The notes below the pieces were generated by a model that was not told the origin of the DNA, did not search any database, and saw only the letters and a list, made by a program, of their open reading frames with translations. This document shows positions 45,481 to 53,931 of a DNA stretch of 64,000 bases, piece by piece. Position numbers and translations under genes: made by a program. Each line of letters opens with the position of its first letter. Within the stretch, counting starts at the first letter, position 1. The stretch is from JAJZQZ01 sp963790415. Lineage in GTDB: Bacteria; Actinomycetota; Thermoleophilia; RBG-16-64-13. The stretch covers positions 248,001 to 312,000 of the forward strand of contig CAWBOK010000001.1 in assembly GCA_963790415.1 (NCBI GenBank). Direction: 5' to 3'.

Positions 45481-46572
45481 TTAGGAGCGAGACTCGACCC
45501 TTGATCTGATTTGCGCCGCAATCACCCCGCCGAACCGGAACCCGACCACCGGCACCTCGGGCGGCCGCAACGGACTCGCGGGCATCCCCACCCGCGGTGC
45601 GCCCACGTTGTATGCGCTCGGCGCCACGTCGTTGGCCGCGTCGGCGTAGAAGACCGACGCCAGCGCCTGGATCTGGTCGCGGCCGGGTCCGAGTTCGAAC
45701 TGCCCACCACCATACATGGGGATGCCATGCTCCTCGCAGTACTCCACGGCGGCGAGCAGGCGTTCCACCGAACCGAACCGCGACGGTTTGATGTTGATCG
45801 CCGCGGGCGGGAACGGTAGTCCTTCGATGTCGGCGACTGAATGGATGGGCGCGTCCCAGCTCACGAGCTTCACCCCTTCGTCCAGCGCGGCGAGAGCGCC
45901 GTCATCGAGGGCCGGGTCTTCGACGTATGCCGGTGGCTCGCCGGCGAGCGCAAGCTCCCCCACCCGGCGATACAGTGCGGCGTCGAAGGCTTGGTCCACC
46001 GACGTGCCCTTGTAGACCCCCTTCAGGTCTAACACGCGCACGCGGCCGAGCGACCGCAACGAGGAGAACAGCTCCGGAGTCCATGCGCTCTGGGGATCGA
46101 GCTTGAACTCGAGCCCCGGCACCGCCGCCACCCACTCCCGCAACAGCGCATCGCTCGACGATGACGCCAACCTGGTCGACATGACAAACCGCACCGGCCT
46201 GGACGGCCGGCCGACGACGCCACCCAGCGTCAGCCCAGCCTGCCGCAGCGCGAGGTCGAGCGCGGCCGCCTCGAACCCCCAGCGGGGATGTGGCGACTCC
46301 TCGGCCGGTAGAAGTGCTTGCAGCAGATCGCTGAACCCCGCAAGGGTGTGCGTCCCGGCAAACGGATAGCGAGACCGCTCCGGCAGCGCCGACGCGTGGG
46401 CATCCTCGTCGTACGTGATGTCCTCCCCCACGCCTTCGACTCCGCCGCCGAACAGCGTCACCACGGTGGTGACCCGATTGAAACCGCTCGACACGGCCTG
46501 CTGCAGCAGCTCCAGACGATGCCCTTCGACGTTCAAAGGCAGGCCGGCGACCCGGTCGTAGAGCCCTCTCAT
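45481..46572 (-). CDS. Enolase-superfamily protein of unknown substrate
   Basis: A 363-residue barrel enzyme. Metal ligands are plausible at LDLKGVYKG (Asp), YVEDPALDDG (Glu) and VSWDAPIHS (Asp), and a base lysine at INIKPSRFGS, as in the muconate lactonizing/succinylbenzoate synthase subgroup. The usual KxK on the second strand reads EFKLDPQSAW, so the second lysine is aspartate, which points to a reaction different from typical MenC or dipeptide epimerase. Menaquinone here comes by the futalosine route, so MenC is not needed. ATG 46572 follows GGGGAGGG, downstream of the radical SAM gene. It ends with TAA. Confidence 0.7.
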   Translation of the reverse strand: MRGLYDRVAGLPLNVEGHRLELLQQAVSSGFNRVTTVVTLFGGGVEGVGEDITYDEDAHASALPERSRYPFAGTHTLAGFSDLLQALLPAEESPHPRWGFEAAALDLALRQAGLTLGGVVGRPSRPVRFVMSTRLASSSSDALLREWVAAVPGLEFKLDPQSAWTPELFSSLRSLGRVRVLDLKGVYKGTSVDQAFDAALYRRVGELALAGEPPAYVEDPALDDGALAALDEGVKLVSWDAPIHSVADIEGLPFPPAAINIKPSRFGSVERLLAAVEYCEEHGIPMYGGGQFELGPGRDQIQALASVFYADAANDVAPSAYNVGAPRVGMPASPLRPPEVPVVGFRFGGVIAAQIRSRVESRS

Positions 46573-46606
46573 CTTCGCGCCCTCCCCGGGTCGATCGCAT
46601 CGCGGA

Positions 46607-47512
46607 TCACAACGCCCGCCACGACTCGGGGCGCAGGCGTGTTCCGGCCGGTGCCGTCAGCACCCCGTCCAGTGCGGCCAGCATCCGCGCCTTGTCCTGC
46701 GGCAGTCGCCCCCCCACGGGCAGGTAGTTCGAAGCGTGGTTCGAGCGGAAGAGCGAATCCGGCACGTCGATGGCGGCGACGAGTTCCCGCAATTCGCGCA
46801 GCATGGCGAGCGGACCTGCCACGATGAACTCGCCGCTCGCGACCCGTTCCGCCATGGGCGTGCCCGGGGTCACCATGAGGCTGAGCACCCCGATGAACTC
46901 GGGCGCGATGGCGGAGAGAGCGGCGCCGGTGGCTCGGGCATGGCGTTCGGAGGCCGGCGAGAGCACCTCGGTGTCGGGGTCGTCGGCACCGGCCAGACCC
47001 AGGATCGTCGTGATCGAGAGGGCGATGCCCGCCTCGCGGGCCCGGCGGCACGCCTCGATCTGATCCGCCACGGTCACGCCCTTGTGTATCGCGGCCAGGG
47101 TGGCGTCATCGCCGGATTCCAGCCCCAAGAACAGGAGGGTGAGGCCGCGCTCGCGCAGCGCCCGCAGTTGGTCGACCTCCTTGCGCAGGAGCGCCTGGGC
47201 CGTGGCGTACGCGCTCACCCGCTCGAGCCGCGGGAACTCGGCGTTCAGCAACTCCAGGAGCTCCAGCAATCTGCGTTGGGGAAGAATGACCGCGTCTCCG
47301 TCGGCGAGGAAGACCCGACGAACGGACCGCTTCAGCTCCGCGGGCAGCCCCGCGACGTCCTGCACCACCTCGGCGAACGGTCGCACCCGGAACGGCTTCT
47401 CCGCATACGTGCCGCAGAAGTCGCAGTCGCCGTGGGAGCAACCGTAGGTGACTTGGATGATGAGACTGTCCGCCTCGCTGGGAGGCCGGATGACCGCGCC
47501 GTAGTACCGCAT
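46607..47512 (-). CDS. Radical SAM protein with a CX4CX2C cluster motif
   Basis: A 301-residue radical SAM enzyme. The cluster motif YGCSHGDCDFCGTY has four residues between the first two cysteines, as in the COG1032-like family of unknown function that also carries CSHNxCxFCxMY. FLGLESGDDATLAAIHKG is the SAM-contact glutamate region. No B12-binding or extra iron-sulfur domain is attached. It is upstream of the enolase-superfamily gene in the same direction with 34 bases between them, so the two may share a pathway. ATG 47512. Confidence 0.8.
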   Translation of the reverse strand: MRYYGAVIRPPSEADSLIIQVTYGCSHGDCDFCGTYAEKPFRVRPFAEVVQDVAGLPAELKRSVRRVFLADGDAVILPQRRLLELLELLNAEFPRLERVSAYATAQALLRKEVDQLRALRERGLTLLFLGLESGDDATLAAIHKGVTVADQIEACRRAREAGIALSITTILGLAGADDPDTEVLSPASERHARATGAALSAIAPEFIGVLSLMVTPGTPMAERVASGEFIVAGPLAMLRELRELVAAIDVPDSLFRSNHASNYLPVGGRLPQDKARMLAALDGVLTAPAGTRLRPESWRAL

Positions 47513-47643
47513 GAGTCAAGGGTAGCACGGGGGCACGACACACCGCCCGGCGGTATACTGTGCGCCCAGTCGCCGCATGGCCTCCGACTGATCGGGGTAG
47601 ACCTGAGCCGCCGACGACCACAGTGTTAGACGGAGATCCGTGC

Positions 47644-48683
47644 ATGCCACCAGTCAAGAGACCAGCGCCCGACACGTCCCTCAAGACCGAACCCGGGGTC
47701 GAGAAACCACCCGCCGGGGAGGCGATCCCACCCGAGACGCGGCATCTCGCCGATAGCCAAGGCACCGTCGACTCGGCCGGTACCTTCGCGATCTTCCAGA
47801 AGTGTGAAGTCGGAAGTGGTGGGTCGGGAACGCGAGGTGCGCGAGATCTTCGCCGGCATGCTCAGCCGCAAGCACATCCTTCTCGAAGGGCCCCCAGGCA
47901 CCAGCAAATCGACCATCGTCCGGGCGATCGCCCGCTCCATGAACGTGCCGTTCTACTTCATCGAGGGCAGCATCGATCTCACCCCGTCGAAGCTCCTGGG
48001 CTTCTTCAACCCGGGCAAGGTGCTCAAGGACAGCTACCTGCGCGAGTACTTCGAGATGGGTCCTCTCACCCAGGCGATGGAAGAAGGGGGTGTGCTCTAC
48101 CTCGAGGAGTTCAATCGCTTGGCGTCCGAGTCGGCGAACCTTCTCATCACGCCCATGGAAGAGGGAGTCATCAACATCCCCCGCTACGGCCAGGTGACGG
48201 CCAAAGACGGCTTCACCATCATCTGTAGCCAGAACCCCTACGACGACGTTGGCACCCTCCAGGTGAGCCGCGCGTTCCTCGACCGGGTCGTGCGCGTGCG
48301 GATGAACTACCAGTCCGAGGAAGAGGAGATCGAGATCGTCAATCTGCGCTCCGGTTCCGGCGAGCCTCGGCTGGTCAGATCGGCCGTGCGCGTGACCCGC
48401 CTGACCCGCGACACCCCCGAGATCAAGCTGGGAGCGTCGGTGCGCGCGGCCATCGACATCGTGGCGATCGTGCAGAACCTCTCGGTCCTCAGCGACGGCG
48501 ATCTGCGGGCCGAGGATCTGGCCGACGCCTGCAAGATGGCGCTCACCAGCAAGATCTGGGTCTCGGAGACGATCAACGCCGACCCCCGAGGATATCGTCG
48601 ACCGGATCATCGACCGCGCTCGAAAGGAACTGGGAGCCGAGTTCTACCTGGGCGCGCCCGAGGATAAAAAAAAACGCGTCTAG
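47644..48683 (+). CDS. MoxR-family AAA ATPase (two frameshifts)
   Basis: Chaperone-like AAA+ ATPase of about 345 residues. Walker A is LLEGPPGTSKSTIVRAIA, Walker B VLYLEEFNRLASESAN and sensor 1 IICSQNPYDDVGT. Start ATG 47644 follows GGAGA and gives an N-terminal Pro/Glu/Thr-rich tail. A one-base surplus at about 47801-47805 separates the tail from the AAA domain, and another in the CCCCC run 48583-48587 separates the C-terminal TPEDIVDRIIDRARKELGA block. The span is 3n+2 as expected for two insertions. It pairs with the VWA protein downstream, the usual MoxR partner for loading metals or maturing a complex. It ends with TAG. Confidence 0.85.
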
Positions 48684-48754
48684 AGGCCTCTGACGAGCAG
48701 GGACTGGCCCTGCTCAAACGCCGGCTGGACAACGGTGAGATCAGCGCCTTCGAG

Positions 48755-49562
48755 ATGGCCGAGGCCATCAACCTGAGCCCCGACCTCCAGGACGAGTTCC
48801 TCGACGACGAGGAGTTCATCAAGTACTACGCCTCGTTGAACCACCTCCTGCGGGCCAACTTGAAGAAGAAGGCCAAGGACCTAGCTAAGAAGCTGATCAT
48901 CAAGGTGGCGAACCAACTGGTGGGCACCGGGAGTGCGCAAGGGCACCCTGCACCTGCGTAAGGGGGTCTTCTCCGACGAGATCGACCTCGACGCCACCCT
49001 CGAGAACATCGTCACCAACCCGCTGGAGGACATCGAGGAGAACCTGGCCACCTGGGACCGCGCGCAGGAACAGCAGGGCTTCGTCATCATGTTCGACCAC
49101 AGCTACTCCATGCGCGGCCCCAAGATCGTGCTGGCGGCTTTGACCGTGGCGGCCATCGCCGTCTACTTCAAGGAGAACTACGGGGTCGTTGCGTTCAGCA
49201 CCGAGGTAGAGACGGTGAAGACGGTGACCGAGCGGACGCACTACGAGGTGCTGCTCGACCGGGTCTTCGATCTGCCCATCGAGGGACTCACCAACATCTC
49301 CGGCGCCCTCGCGGGCGGGCTCGCGCAGCTGGCCGACTTCACCAAGACCTTCGGCCTTCTCCTGACCGACGGGGGCTGGACGTCGGGCGAGAACCCCATG
49401 GTGGTGGCCTCCAAGTTCGGGCGTTTGAACGTGATCGCCTTCCCGCCGGCCAACCCCGACAAGGTGCGACTCATCGCCGACGCGGGGCACGGCACCCTCG
49501 AGTTCGTCGACGACGAGGACGACATCACCGGCGCCATCGTGCGGTCGCTGCAAAGTCACTGA
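48755..49562 (+). CDS. VWA-domain protein, MoxR partner (one frameshift)
   Basis: A von Willebrand A protein with the metal-ion-dependent adhesion site FDHSYSMRGPKI (DxSxS). A helical N-terminal region full of lysines (ANLKKKAKDLAKKL) precedes it. One base too many in the GGG run 48929-48931 splits the frame; removal gives NQLVGTGVRKGTLHLRKG. The span is 3n+1, corrected to about 268 residues. ATG 48755 is used, but homology-like sequence (DEQGLALLKRRLDNGEISAF) lies upstream in frame from about 48686 without a normal start codon, so the true start is uncertain. Target of the MoxR-VWA pair unknown. Confidence 0.78.
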
Positions 49563-49568
49563 GATTCC

Positions 49569-49601
49569 TATGCCATCACTTAGTGCTATGCTGATGGCAT
49601 A
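49569..49601. promoter_or_regulatory. Operator inverted repeat of the vapBC module
   Basis: TATGCCATCA and TGATGGCATA are perfect 10-base arms separated by 13 bases, ending 23 bases before vapB. Antitoxins of this type repress their own promoter at such repeats. Confidence 0.7.
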
Positions 49602-49624
49602 CATTCAGACGACGCGGAGCGGAG

Positions 49625-49921
49625 ATGGGGCTGATGGTAAGGATGCAGGTTCAGTTGACCACCGAACAACTGTCTGGGCTCCGCGCTGTGGCGGAGCGCG
49701 AAGGTGTCTCCCAGGCGGAGGTCGTGCGTCAGGCGCTCGACGCCTATCTCCCGCGCCATACCACAGACCGCGCCGCAAGCAGGGAGCGCATGCGGAGTGC
49801 GATCGGAGCCTTCCACTCGGGAGAAGGTGATGTCGCGGTGCGGCACGACGACTACTTGGTGGAAGCCATCATGGCGAGTCATGGCATGACGAATACGCTC
49901 GATGGCACAGACTATGAGTGA
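49625..49921 (+). CDS. vapB: Ribbon-helix-helix antitoxin (VapB type)
   Basis: A 98-residue protein with an N-terminal ribbon-helix-helix (RMQVQLTTEQLSGLRAVAER, then EVVRQALDAYL), and a C-terminal tail that would wrap the toxin. ATG 49625 has GGAG at five bases; ATG 49634 is an alternative. The coding end overlaps the toxin start by eight bases. Expected to neutralise the PIN toxin and repress the operon. Confidence 0.82.
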   Translation: MGLMVRMQVQLTTEQLSGLRAVAEREGVSQAEVVRQALDAYLPRHTTDRAASRERMRSAIGAFHSGEGDVAVRHDDYLVEAIMASHGMTNTLDGTDYE

Positions 49922-50351
49922 GCGGCAGCGCGACACGGAGGCCGTGTCTGAGGTCTTCGTGGACACCTCCGGCATCTTCGCGGCCCTCGACGCAGACGAT
50001 GCCAACCACGCATCCGCCGCTGCATTGTTCGACGACCTGCTGGAAGACGGGACAACGCTGGTTGTAACCAGCTACGTCCTCGCGGAGGCGGCAGCCCTGG
50101 TCCAGCGGCGTCTCGGAATCGACGCGGCGCGGCGCCTCTTGCTCGACCACGCCTCGGTGTTCGACATCGCGTGGGTGGACGAGGACCTTCACTCTCGGGG
50201 CGTCGACGCGTGGCTGGCGGCCGGCCGCCGGTCGCTGAGCTTGGTCGACTGCGTCAGTTTCGCGCTCATGCGCGAACTCCGTCTCGACACGGTGTTTGCG
50301 CTCGACCGGCACTTCGCCGAGCAGGGATTCCGCGTGGTGCCCGAAGCATGA
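49914..50351 (+). CDS. vapC: PIN-domain toxin (VapC-type ribonuclease)
   Basis: A 145-residue RNase of the PIN fold. The four acidic catalytic residues are visible in VFVDTSGIFAALD, SYVLAEAAALV, SLVDCVSFALM and FALDRHFAEQGF. Enzymes of this family cut tRNA or rRNA when the antitoxin is lost. It lies convergent to, and 29 bases from, the end of pylC, where pylD would be expected. Confidence 0.85.
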   Translation: MSERQRDTEAVSEVFVDTSGIFAALDADDANHASAAALFDDLLEDGTTLVVTSYVLAEAAALVQRRLGIDAARRLLLDHASVFDIAWVDEDLHSRGVDAWLAAGRRSLSLVDCVSFALMRELRLDTVFALDRHFAEQGFRVVPEA

Positions 50352-50380
50352 TCACGCCCGGCGCCGACAGGTGAGCACCG

Positions 50381-51517
50381 TCACGGCCGCAGACCCAAAT
50401 CGTCGGCCATGGCCCCAAGAACACCCTCACCCCGCCGCCGCGCTTCCGCGATGTCTCGACCCCGGGTAACGATCGTCGCCACCCACCCTCCGCTCAGCGC
50501 CGGACCGTCGGTCAGCGCCACGTGCGCGCCGTAGAAGCCCTCGACCAGGCGCAGAGGGCCGGCCGCAGCCAGCGCGTGCTCGCCCACCACATCCAGACGC
50601 CCCCCCGATACGCGCACGTGCTGGTAGACCGCTGCACGGCGCGGTGATCGATCCACGGCGAGTAGCCGGCCGCCGACGCAGGCCTCCACCATGAGCGCGA
50701 CCATGTTGAGGTCACACGCATGGTAGACGGCAGTGGGCGTCTGACTGGGCAGGCGGGCGTCGATCTCGATCACCTTCGGCACGAGCCCCTGGACCATGAC
50801 CTCGACGTCCATCAGCCCCTGCAGCCCCATGTGCTCGGCCGTCCGACGGCCGGCGTCCTCCAGGGCGGCTATCGCGCACGGATCTGCTTCCGCAGGCGCC
50901 ACCACACGCATGCAATCGTAGCCGGCGTCGAACTCCAGGGTCGTAGGCACCAGCACTTCGATGACTTCCCCCAGAGCGATGACCTCGAGCGACAACGACG
51001 GCCCCTCGATGAATTCCTGCACCACGACCTCGTGGCCCGCGGCCTCAAGAGCCGCCCGAGCGCGGCGCAGGTCGGCGGCGTCGCCCGCCACCGTTACCCC
51101 CTCGCTGCCGCTCGACCCGCTCGGCTTGACCACGACCGGATATCCGCACTCCGGCCACGGCAGCGGACGCGGCAGACCGATCTCGGCGAACAGGCGGTCG
51201 GAACGCAGCTTCGAGGACGACAGCGCATACGAGGGCAGGTGAAACAGGAAGGGCACGCCCCAGTCGGCAAGGCGTGAGTCGAGCCACTGCAGTGTCCCCA
51301 GGTTCTCACACGCGGGCAGGACGGCGTCGCAGGACGAGAGCAGGCGCCGCGCGCGTGCTTCGTCGGCCGTGACATCGAACCCGTGGAACTCGTCGGCCAG
51401 GCCCGTCGCGGGAACGTCGGGCGTCCGATCCACCAGAACCACCTCGTATCCGGCCTCCCGGGCCAGGTATGCCGCCTCTGTGCCCTGCAACCTCCCCCCT
51501 ATGACGCCCAGCCTCAC
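50381..51517 (-). CDS. pylC: PylC, 3-methylornithine:lysine ligase (in one open frame with pylB)
   Basis: ATP-grasp enzyme joining 3-methyl-D-ornithine to the epsilon amine of lysine, second step of pyrrolysine synthesis. The N-terminus VRLGVIGGRLQGTEAAYLA matches the PylC start; VVQEFIEGPSLSLEV and VIEIDARLPSQTPTAVYH are ATP-grasp and substrate-site blocks characteristic of PylC. GTG 51517 gives 378 residues, the family size. The GTG overlaps a TGA in another frame (GTGA), the coupling signal seen across this window. As written, however, the frame is continuous with PylB, so a PylB-PylC fusion is also possible. It is the last pyl gene here; pylD does not follow. Stop codon TGA. Confidence 0.9.
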   Translation of the reverse strand: MRLGVIGGRLQGTEAAYLAREAGYEVVLVDRTPDVPATGLADEFHGFDVTADEARARRLLSSCDAVLPACENLGTLQWLDSRLADWGVPFLFHLPSYALSSSKLRSDRLFAEIGLPRPLPWPECGYPVVVKPSGSSGSEGVTVAGDAADLRRARAALEAAGHEVVVQEFIEGPSLSLEVIALGEVIEVLVPTTLEFDAGYDCMRVVAPAEADPCAIAALEDAGRRTAEHMGLQGLMDVEVMVQGLVPKVIEIDARLPSQTPTAVYHACDLNMVALMVEACVGGRLLAVDRSPRRAAVYQHVRVSGGRLDVVGEHALAAAGPLRLVEGFYGAHVALTDGPALSGGWVATIVTRGRDIAEARRRGEGVLGAMADDLGLRP

Positions 51518-52587
51518 GGGGCGGTCCGGACCTGCCCATCGGCCGGCCGAGCGCTCGGCCAGCCACGCCTCGTACTCGGCCTGAGTGGCGACCTCCAGAC
51601 CCAGCGGCGCCAGATGCCGTTCCACTCCGGCCACCGTGCGGAATCCCTGGTCGATGTCGAGCGTGGCCTGCGATACCCCGGCAAGCCCCGAGTCGGGAGG
51701 GATGATAGAGGTGACCACGTTGGCTCCGGCCCTCAGGCGTGCCTCGAGACCCCGTAGACCGTCGATGTCCAGAGACGCCGGGATCAGACGGTCGGGCATG
51801 ACCAGCCGCATGGTAGCCAAGGTCACCATCTCGGCCAGTAGCGACGGCCTCTCCCGATGACCGAGCGGAGTGCCCTCCTGGGGCACGAAGCCCATCGCTC
51901 TCACCTGCCTGACGCCTTGTGCCCGCATGGTCAGCAATGAGCGGGCCCGCTGGGGCACGGTCTCGCCCACGCCCAGGAGGATGCCATCCTCGGCATGAAG
52001 ACCCATGGCCATGGCTTCGCTGCGGGAGGTCTCGCGAAGATGATAGTCCTGCCCTGGGCGCAGCCGCCCGTAGAGGACCGGATCGTGGGTCTCCTGATAG
52101 CACGCGTACCAGTCGGCGCCGGCCTCACGGAGCATGACGAGCACATCGCGGGGCACCACGCCCGGCGACACCATGACCGGCCGCTCCGCTTCCCGCCGCA
52201 CTCGGCCGACCAGGTCGCACCAGAGGCTCGTAGCGGCCTTCATCGTGCAGATCGGGGTCCTCGCCCATGGTGAGGTCTATCACGTGCACGCCCGAAGCGG
52301 CGAGGGCCCGGGCGATGGCCACCACCTCGTCGGCCGACTTGCGATAGCGGGGGCTCAGCGGCGTTGCCCCGCCGGTAGAAGCAGAACGTGCAGCGATTCC
52401 GGCAGTAGGTGGAGAAGTAGACGAAGCCGTAGAGGAAGATCCTGCGGCCGAAATAGCGCTCGCGCAGGGTCTGGGCGGCCTCGAAGAGAAGGGCCGCGGT
52501 GCCGGCGTCATCGATGGCGAGCAGCCCTTCGATCTCACGCGCACCCAGGTGGGCGCCGTCGACGGCCCGGTCGATCGCACGACACAC
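51514..52587 (-). CDS. pylB: PylB, lysine 2,3-mutase forming 3-methylornithine (two frameshifts)
   Basis: Radical SAM enzyme that rearranges lysine to 3-methyl-D-ornithine, first step of pyrrolysine synthesis. The cluster motif CRNRCTFC follows LYGFVYFSTY, and the blocks VHVIDLTMGEDPDLHDE, PVMVSPGVVPRD, YACYQETHDPVLYGRLR and MGFVPQEGTPLGHRE match PylB throughout. Single extra bases at the CCCC run 52367-52370 and near 52234-52240 break the frame; deleting each restores the whole sequence. GTG 52587 is a likely start, 26 bases after pylSc, but has no strong ribosome binding site. The end is placed at the TGA overlapping pylC; the frame as read continues into pylC, so one more indel or a true fusion is implied. 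Confidence 0.9.
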
Positions 52588-52613
52588 ATCGACGCCGCCA
52601 CGCGGGTCCGGGC

Positions 52614-53501
52614 TCACAGGTTCTCTTCCAAAGCGCTCCGGCGCTCGGGTTGCACGCTGAGGCGGGCCCCATCCAGATACATCAGACCGCGCCCGAAGCG
52701 ATGTATCTGCGGGGATCCCTCCCTGGCCATCGCCAGGCGCTCGAGCCCGAATCCCCACCCGGCCCAGTCCTCGAAGATGCCCCACTTCTCGTCGAGCGGG
52801 TTCGGTCCCGCTACTCCCGACGCCACCTCCAGCCCTGCGACTTCCACATCCAGCGTGGCGCCATAGACATCCGACCCGGTAGCCCGCAACTCATAGTCCA
52901 TGCCGAGCGAACCCATGACCAGAGCGGCCAGTTCGTTCAGCCGCTCCCCCGCTCCCCCGACCGTGCCGAGTTCCACCAGGTTCAGCATGGTGAACTCCGA
53001 GACGTGGCTCGAGCCCTTGGACTCCTTCCGGAAACATGAGCCCACTTCGAAGATGCGCACCGGCAGCGGCCAGAGCCGCTGCAGATGGCTCAACAGATGG
53101 TAGAGGTTCGGAGCAAGCATGGGCCGCAGGCACCGGTTCCCGTCGACCCAGTACACCTGCCGCCACAGCGGGTGGTCCGGCCCGAGACCCATCTTCTCGA
53201 GCGAGCCCTTGCCGATCATCAGCGGGGTGACCACCTCCACGAACCCCTCATCGGAGAGGGCGGCCGCCATGGTCGTCTCCAGTCGGCGCAACAGAGGCCG
53301 GCGGGTGACGGTTCGCAGCTCGTCGAGGCGGCGGATGTTGTCGGCCGCCAACTCTCGGTGTAGCGCCTCGAAGGCACGGTCACGCCGGGCAGCGTCCGCG
53401 AACCCCGGGGCGTCGGGAAGGCCGCGCACGGACAGCTCGGCCAGACGCCGGCGTTGGGTATCCGAGAACGTGATCGGGCTGTCGATGCCCCGGTCGGGCA
53501 T
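52614..53501 (-). CDS. pylSc: PylSc, catalytic subunit of pyrrolysyl-tRNA synthetase
   Basis: Class II synthetase catalytic domain that charges tRNA-Pyl with pyrrolysine. The 295 residues cover FSDTQRRRLAELSVRG, then GFVEVVTPLMIGKGSLEKMG, RCLRPMLAPNLYHLL (amino-acid pocket), motif 2 IFEVGSCFRKESKG and SEFTMLNLVELG, and motif 3 WGFGLERLAM. The bacterial PylSc of Desulfitobacterium has about 288 residues. ATG 53501 shares a base with a TGA in the pylSn frame (TGATG). The continuous open frame through pylSn and tRNA-Pyl is explained by an inserted base in pylSn, so I do not call a fused PylS. Stop codon TGA. Confidence 0.93.
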   Translation of the reverse strand: MPDRGIDSPITFSDTQRRRLAELSVRGLPDAPGFADAARRDRAFEALHRELAADNIRRLDELRTVTRRPLLRRLETTMAAALSDEGFVEVVTPLMIGKGSLEKMGLGPDHPLWRQVYWVDGNRCLRPMLAPNLYHLLSHLQRLWPLPVRIFEVGSCFRKESKGSSHVSEFTMLNLVELGTVGGAGERLNELAALVMGSLGMDYELRATGSDVYGATLDVEVAGLEVASGVAGPNPLDEKWGIFEDWAGWGFGLERLAMAREGSPQIHRFGRGLMYLDGARLSVQPERRSALEENL

Positions 53502-53783
53502 CAGACGAACGCCGTGTCCTCGAACTTCTCGATCTTCCACGCCGGTATGCGGCAGCGCGGACACGGCTGCGTCGAACTGCTTGTTGCGCAGATGGCGGGC
53601 CACCCGGCCTGTGCGTGAGTTGCGCACCCGCGCCGTCTGACCGCAGTGGGTGTGGATCTCCATCATGCCGCCTCTGAGCCTGATGGAGCGCACACCGTGC
53701 AAGAGCCCGGTCTTGGACGGCCAGAGCTTGATCTTCTCTATGATCGCATAGGGCTCGCTGTGCCTGCGGACGGTGGGTTTCGT
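53501..53783 (-). CDS. pylSn: PylSn, tRNA-Pyl-binding N-terminal subunit (one frameshift, start unclear)
   Basis: Small zinc protein binding the T and variable arms of tRNA-Pyl. The sequence EKIKLWPSKTGLLHGVRSI, THCGQTARVRNSRTGRVARH and LRNKQFDAA is clear PylSn. Deleting one base at about 53564-53566 adds CPRCRIPAWKIEKFEDTAFV and a TGA. This restores the four zinc ligands known in archaeal PylS (His, Cys, and the CxxC pair) with the same spacing from LRNK to CPRC as in Methanosarcina. No ATG, GTG or TTG occurs in frame between pylT and KIKLW. ACG 53783 behind GAGAGG is the best site I see, so the start is unresolved. It begins about 37 bases after the tRNA. Confidence 0.85.
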
Positions 53784-53819
53784 CGCAGTTCCTCTCGTCG
53801 CACCGGCTGCGCGTGATCG

Positions 53820-53891
53820 TGGAGGAGAGTCCGGGAGTTCAACCCGGCTACAGAGATTTAGAGTCTCCGCGGTCATGCCGACCAACCCTCC
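53820..53891 (-). tRNA. pylT: tRNA-Pyl, anticodon CUA
   Basis: A 72-base tRNA with encoded CCA. Acceptor GGAGGGT pairs with ACTCTCC (one G-T), and the discriminator is T. One base separates the acceptor from a 4-bp D stem (GGTC/GACC) with a 5-base loop. A 6-bp anticodon stem (CGGAGA/TCTCTG) carries loop CTCTAAA, anticodon CTA. The variable loop has 3 bases (TAG), and the T arm is CCGGG-TTGAACT-CCCGG. The 5-base D loop, 6-bp anticodon stem, 3-base variable loop and single base before the D stem are all hallmarks of tRNA-Pyl. It precedes pylSn and follows the methyltransferase gene. Confidence 0.97.
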
Positions 53892-53931
53892 GCGGCGACC
53901 CGCAGCCGGGTCTCTGCCCGTGCCGCGGGAG

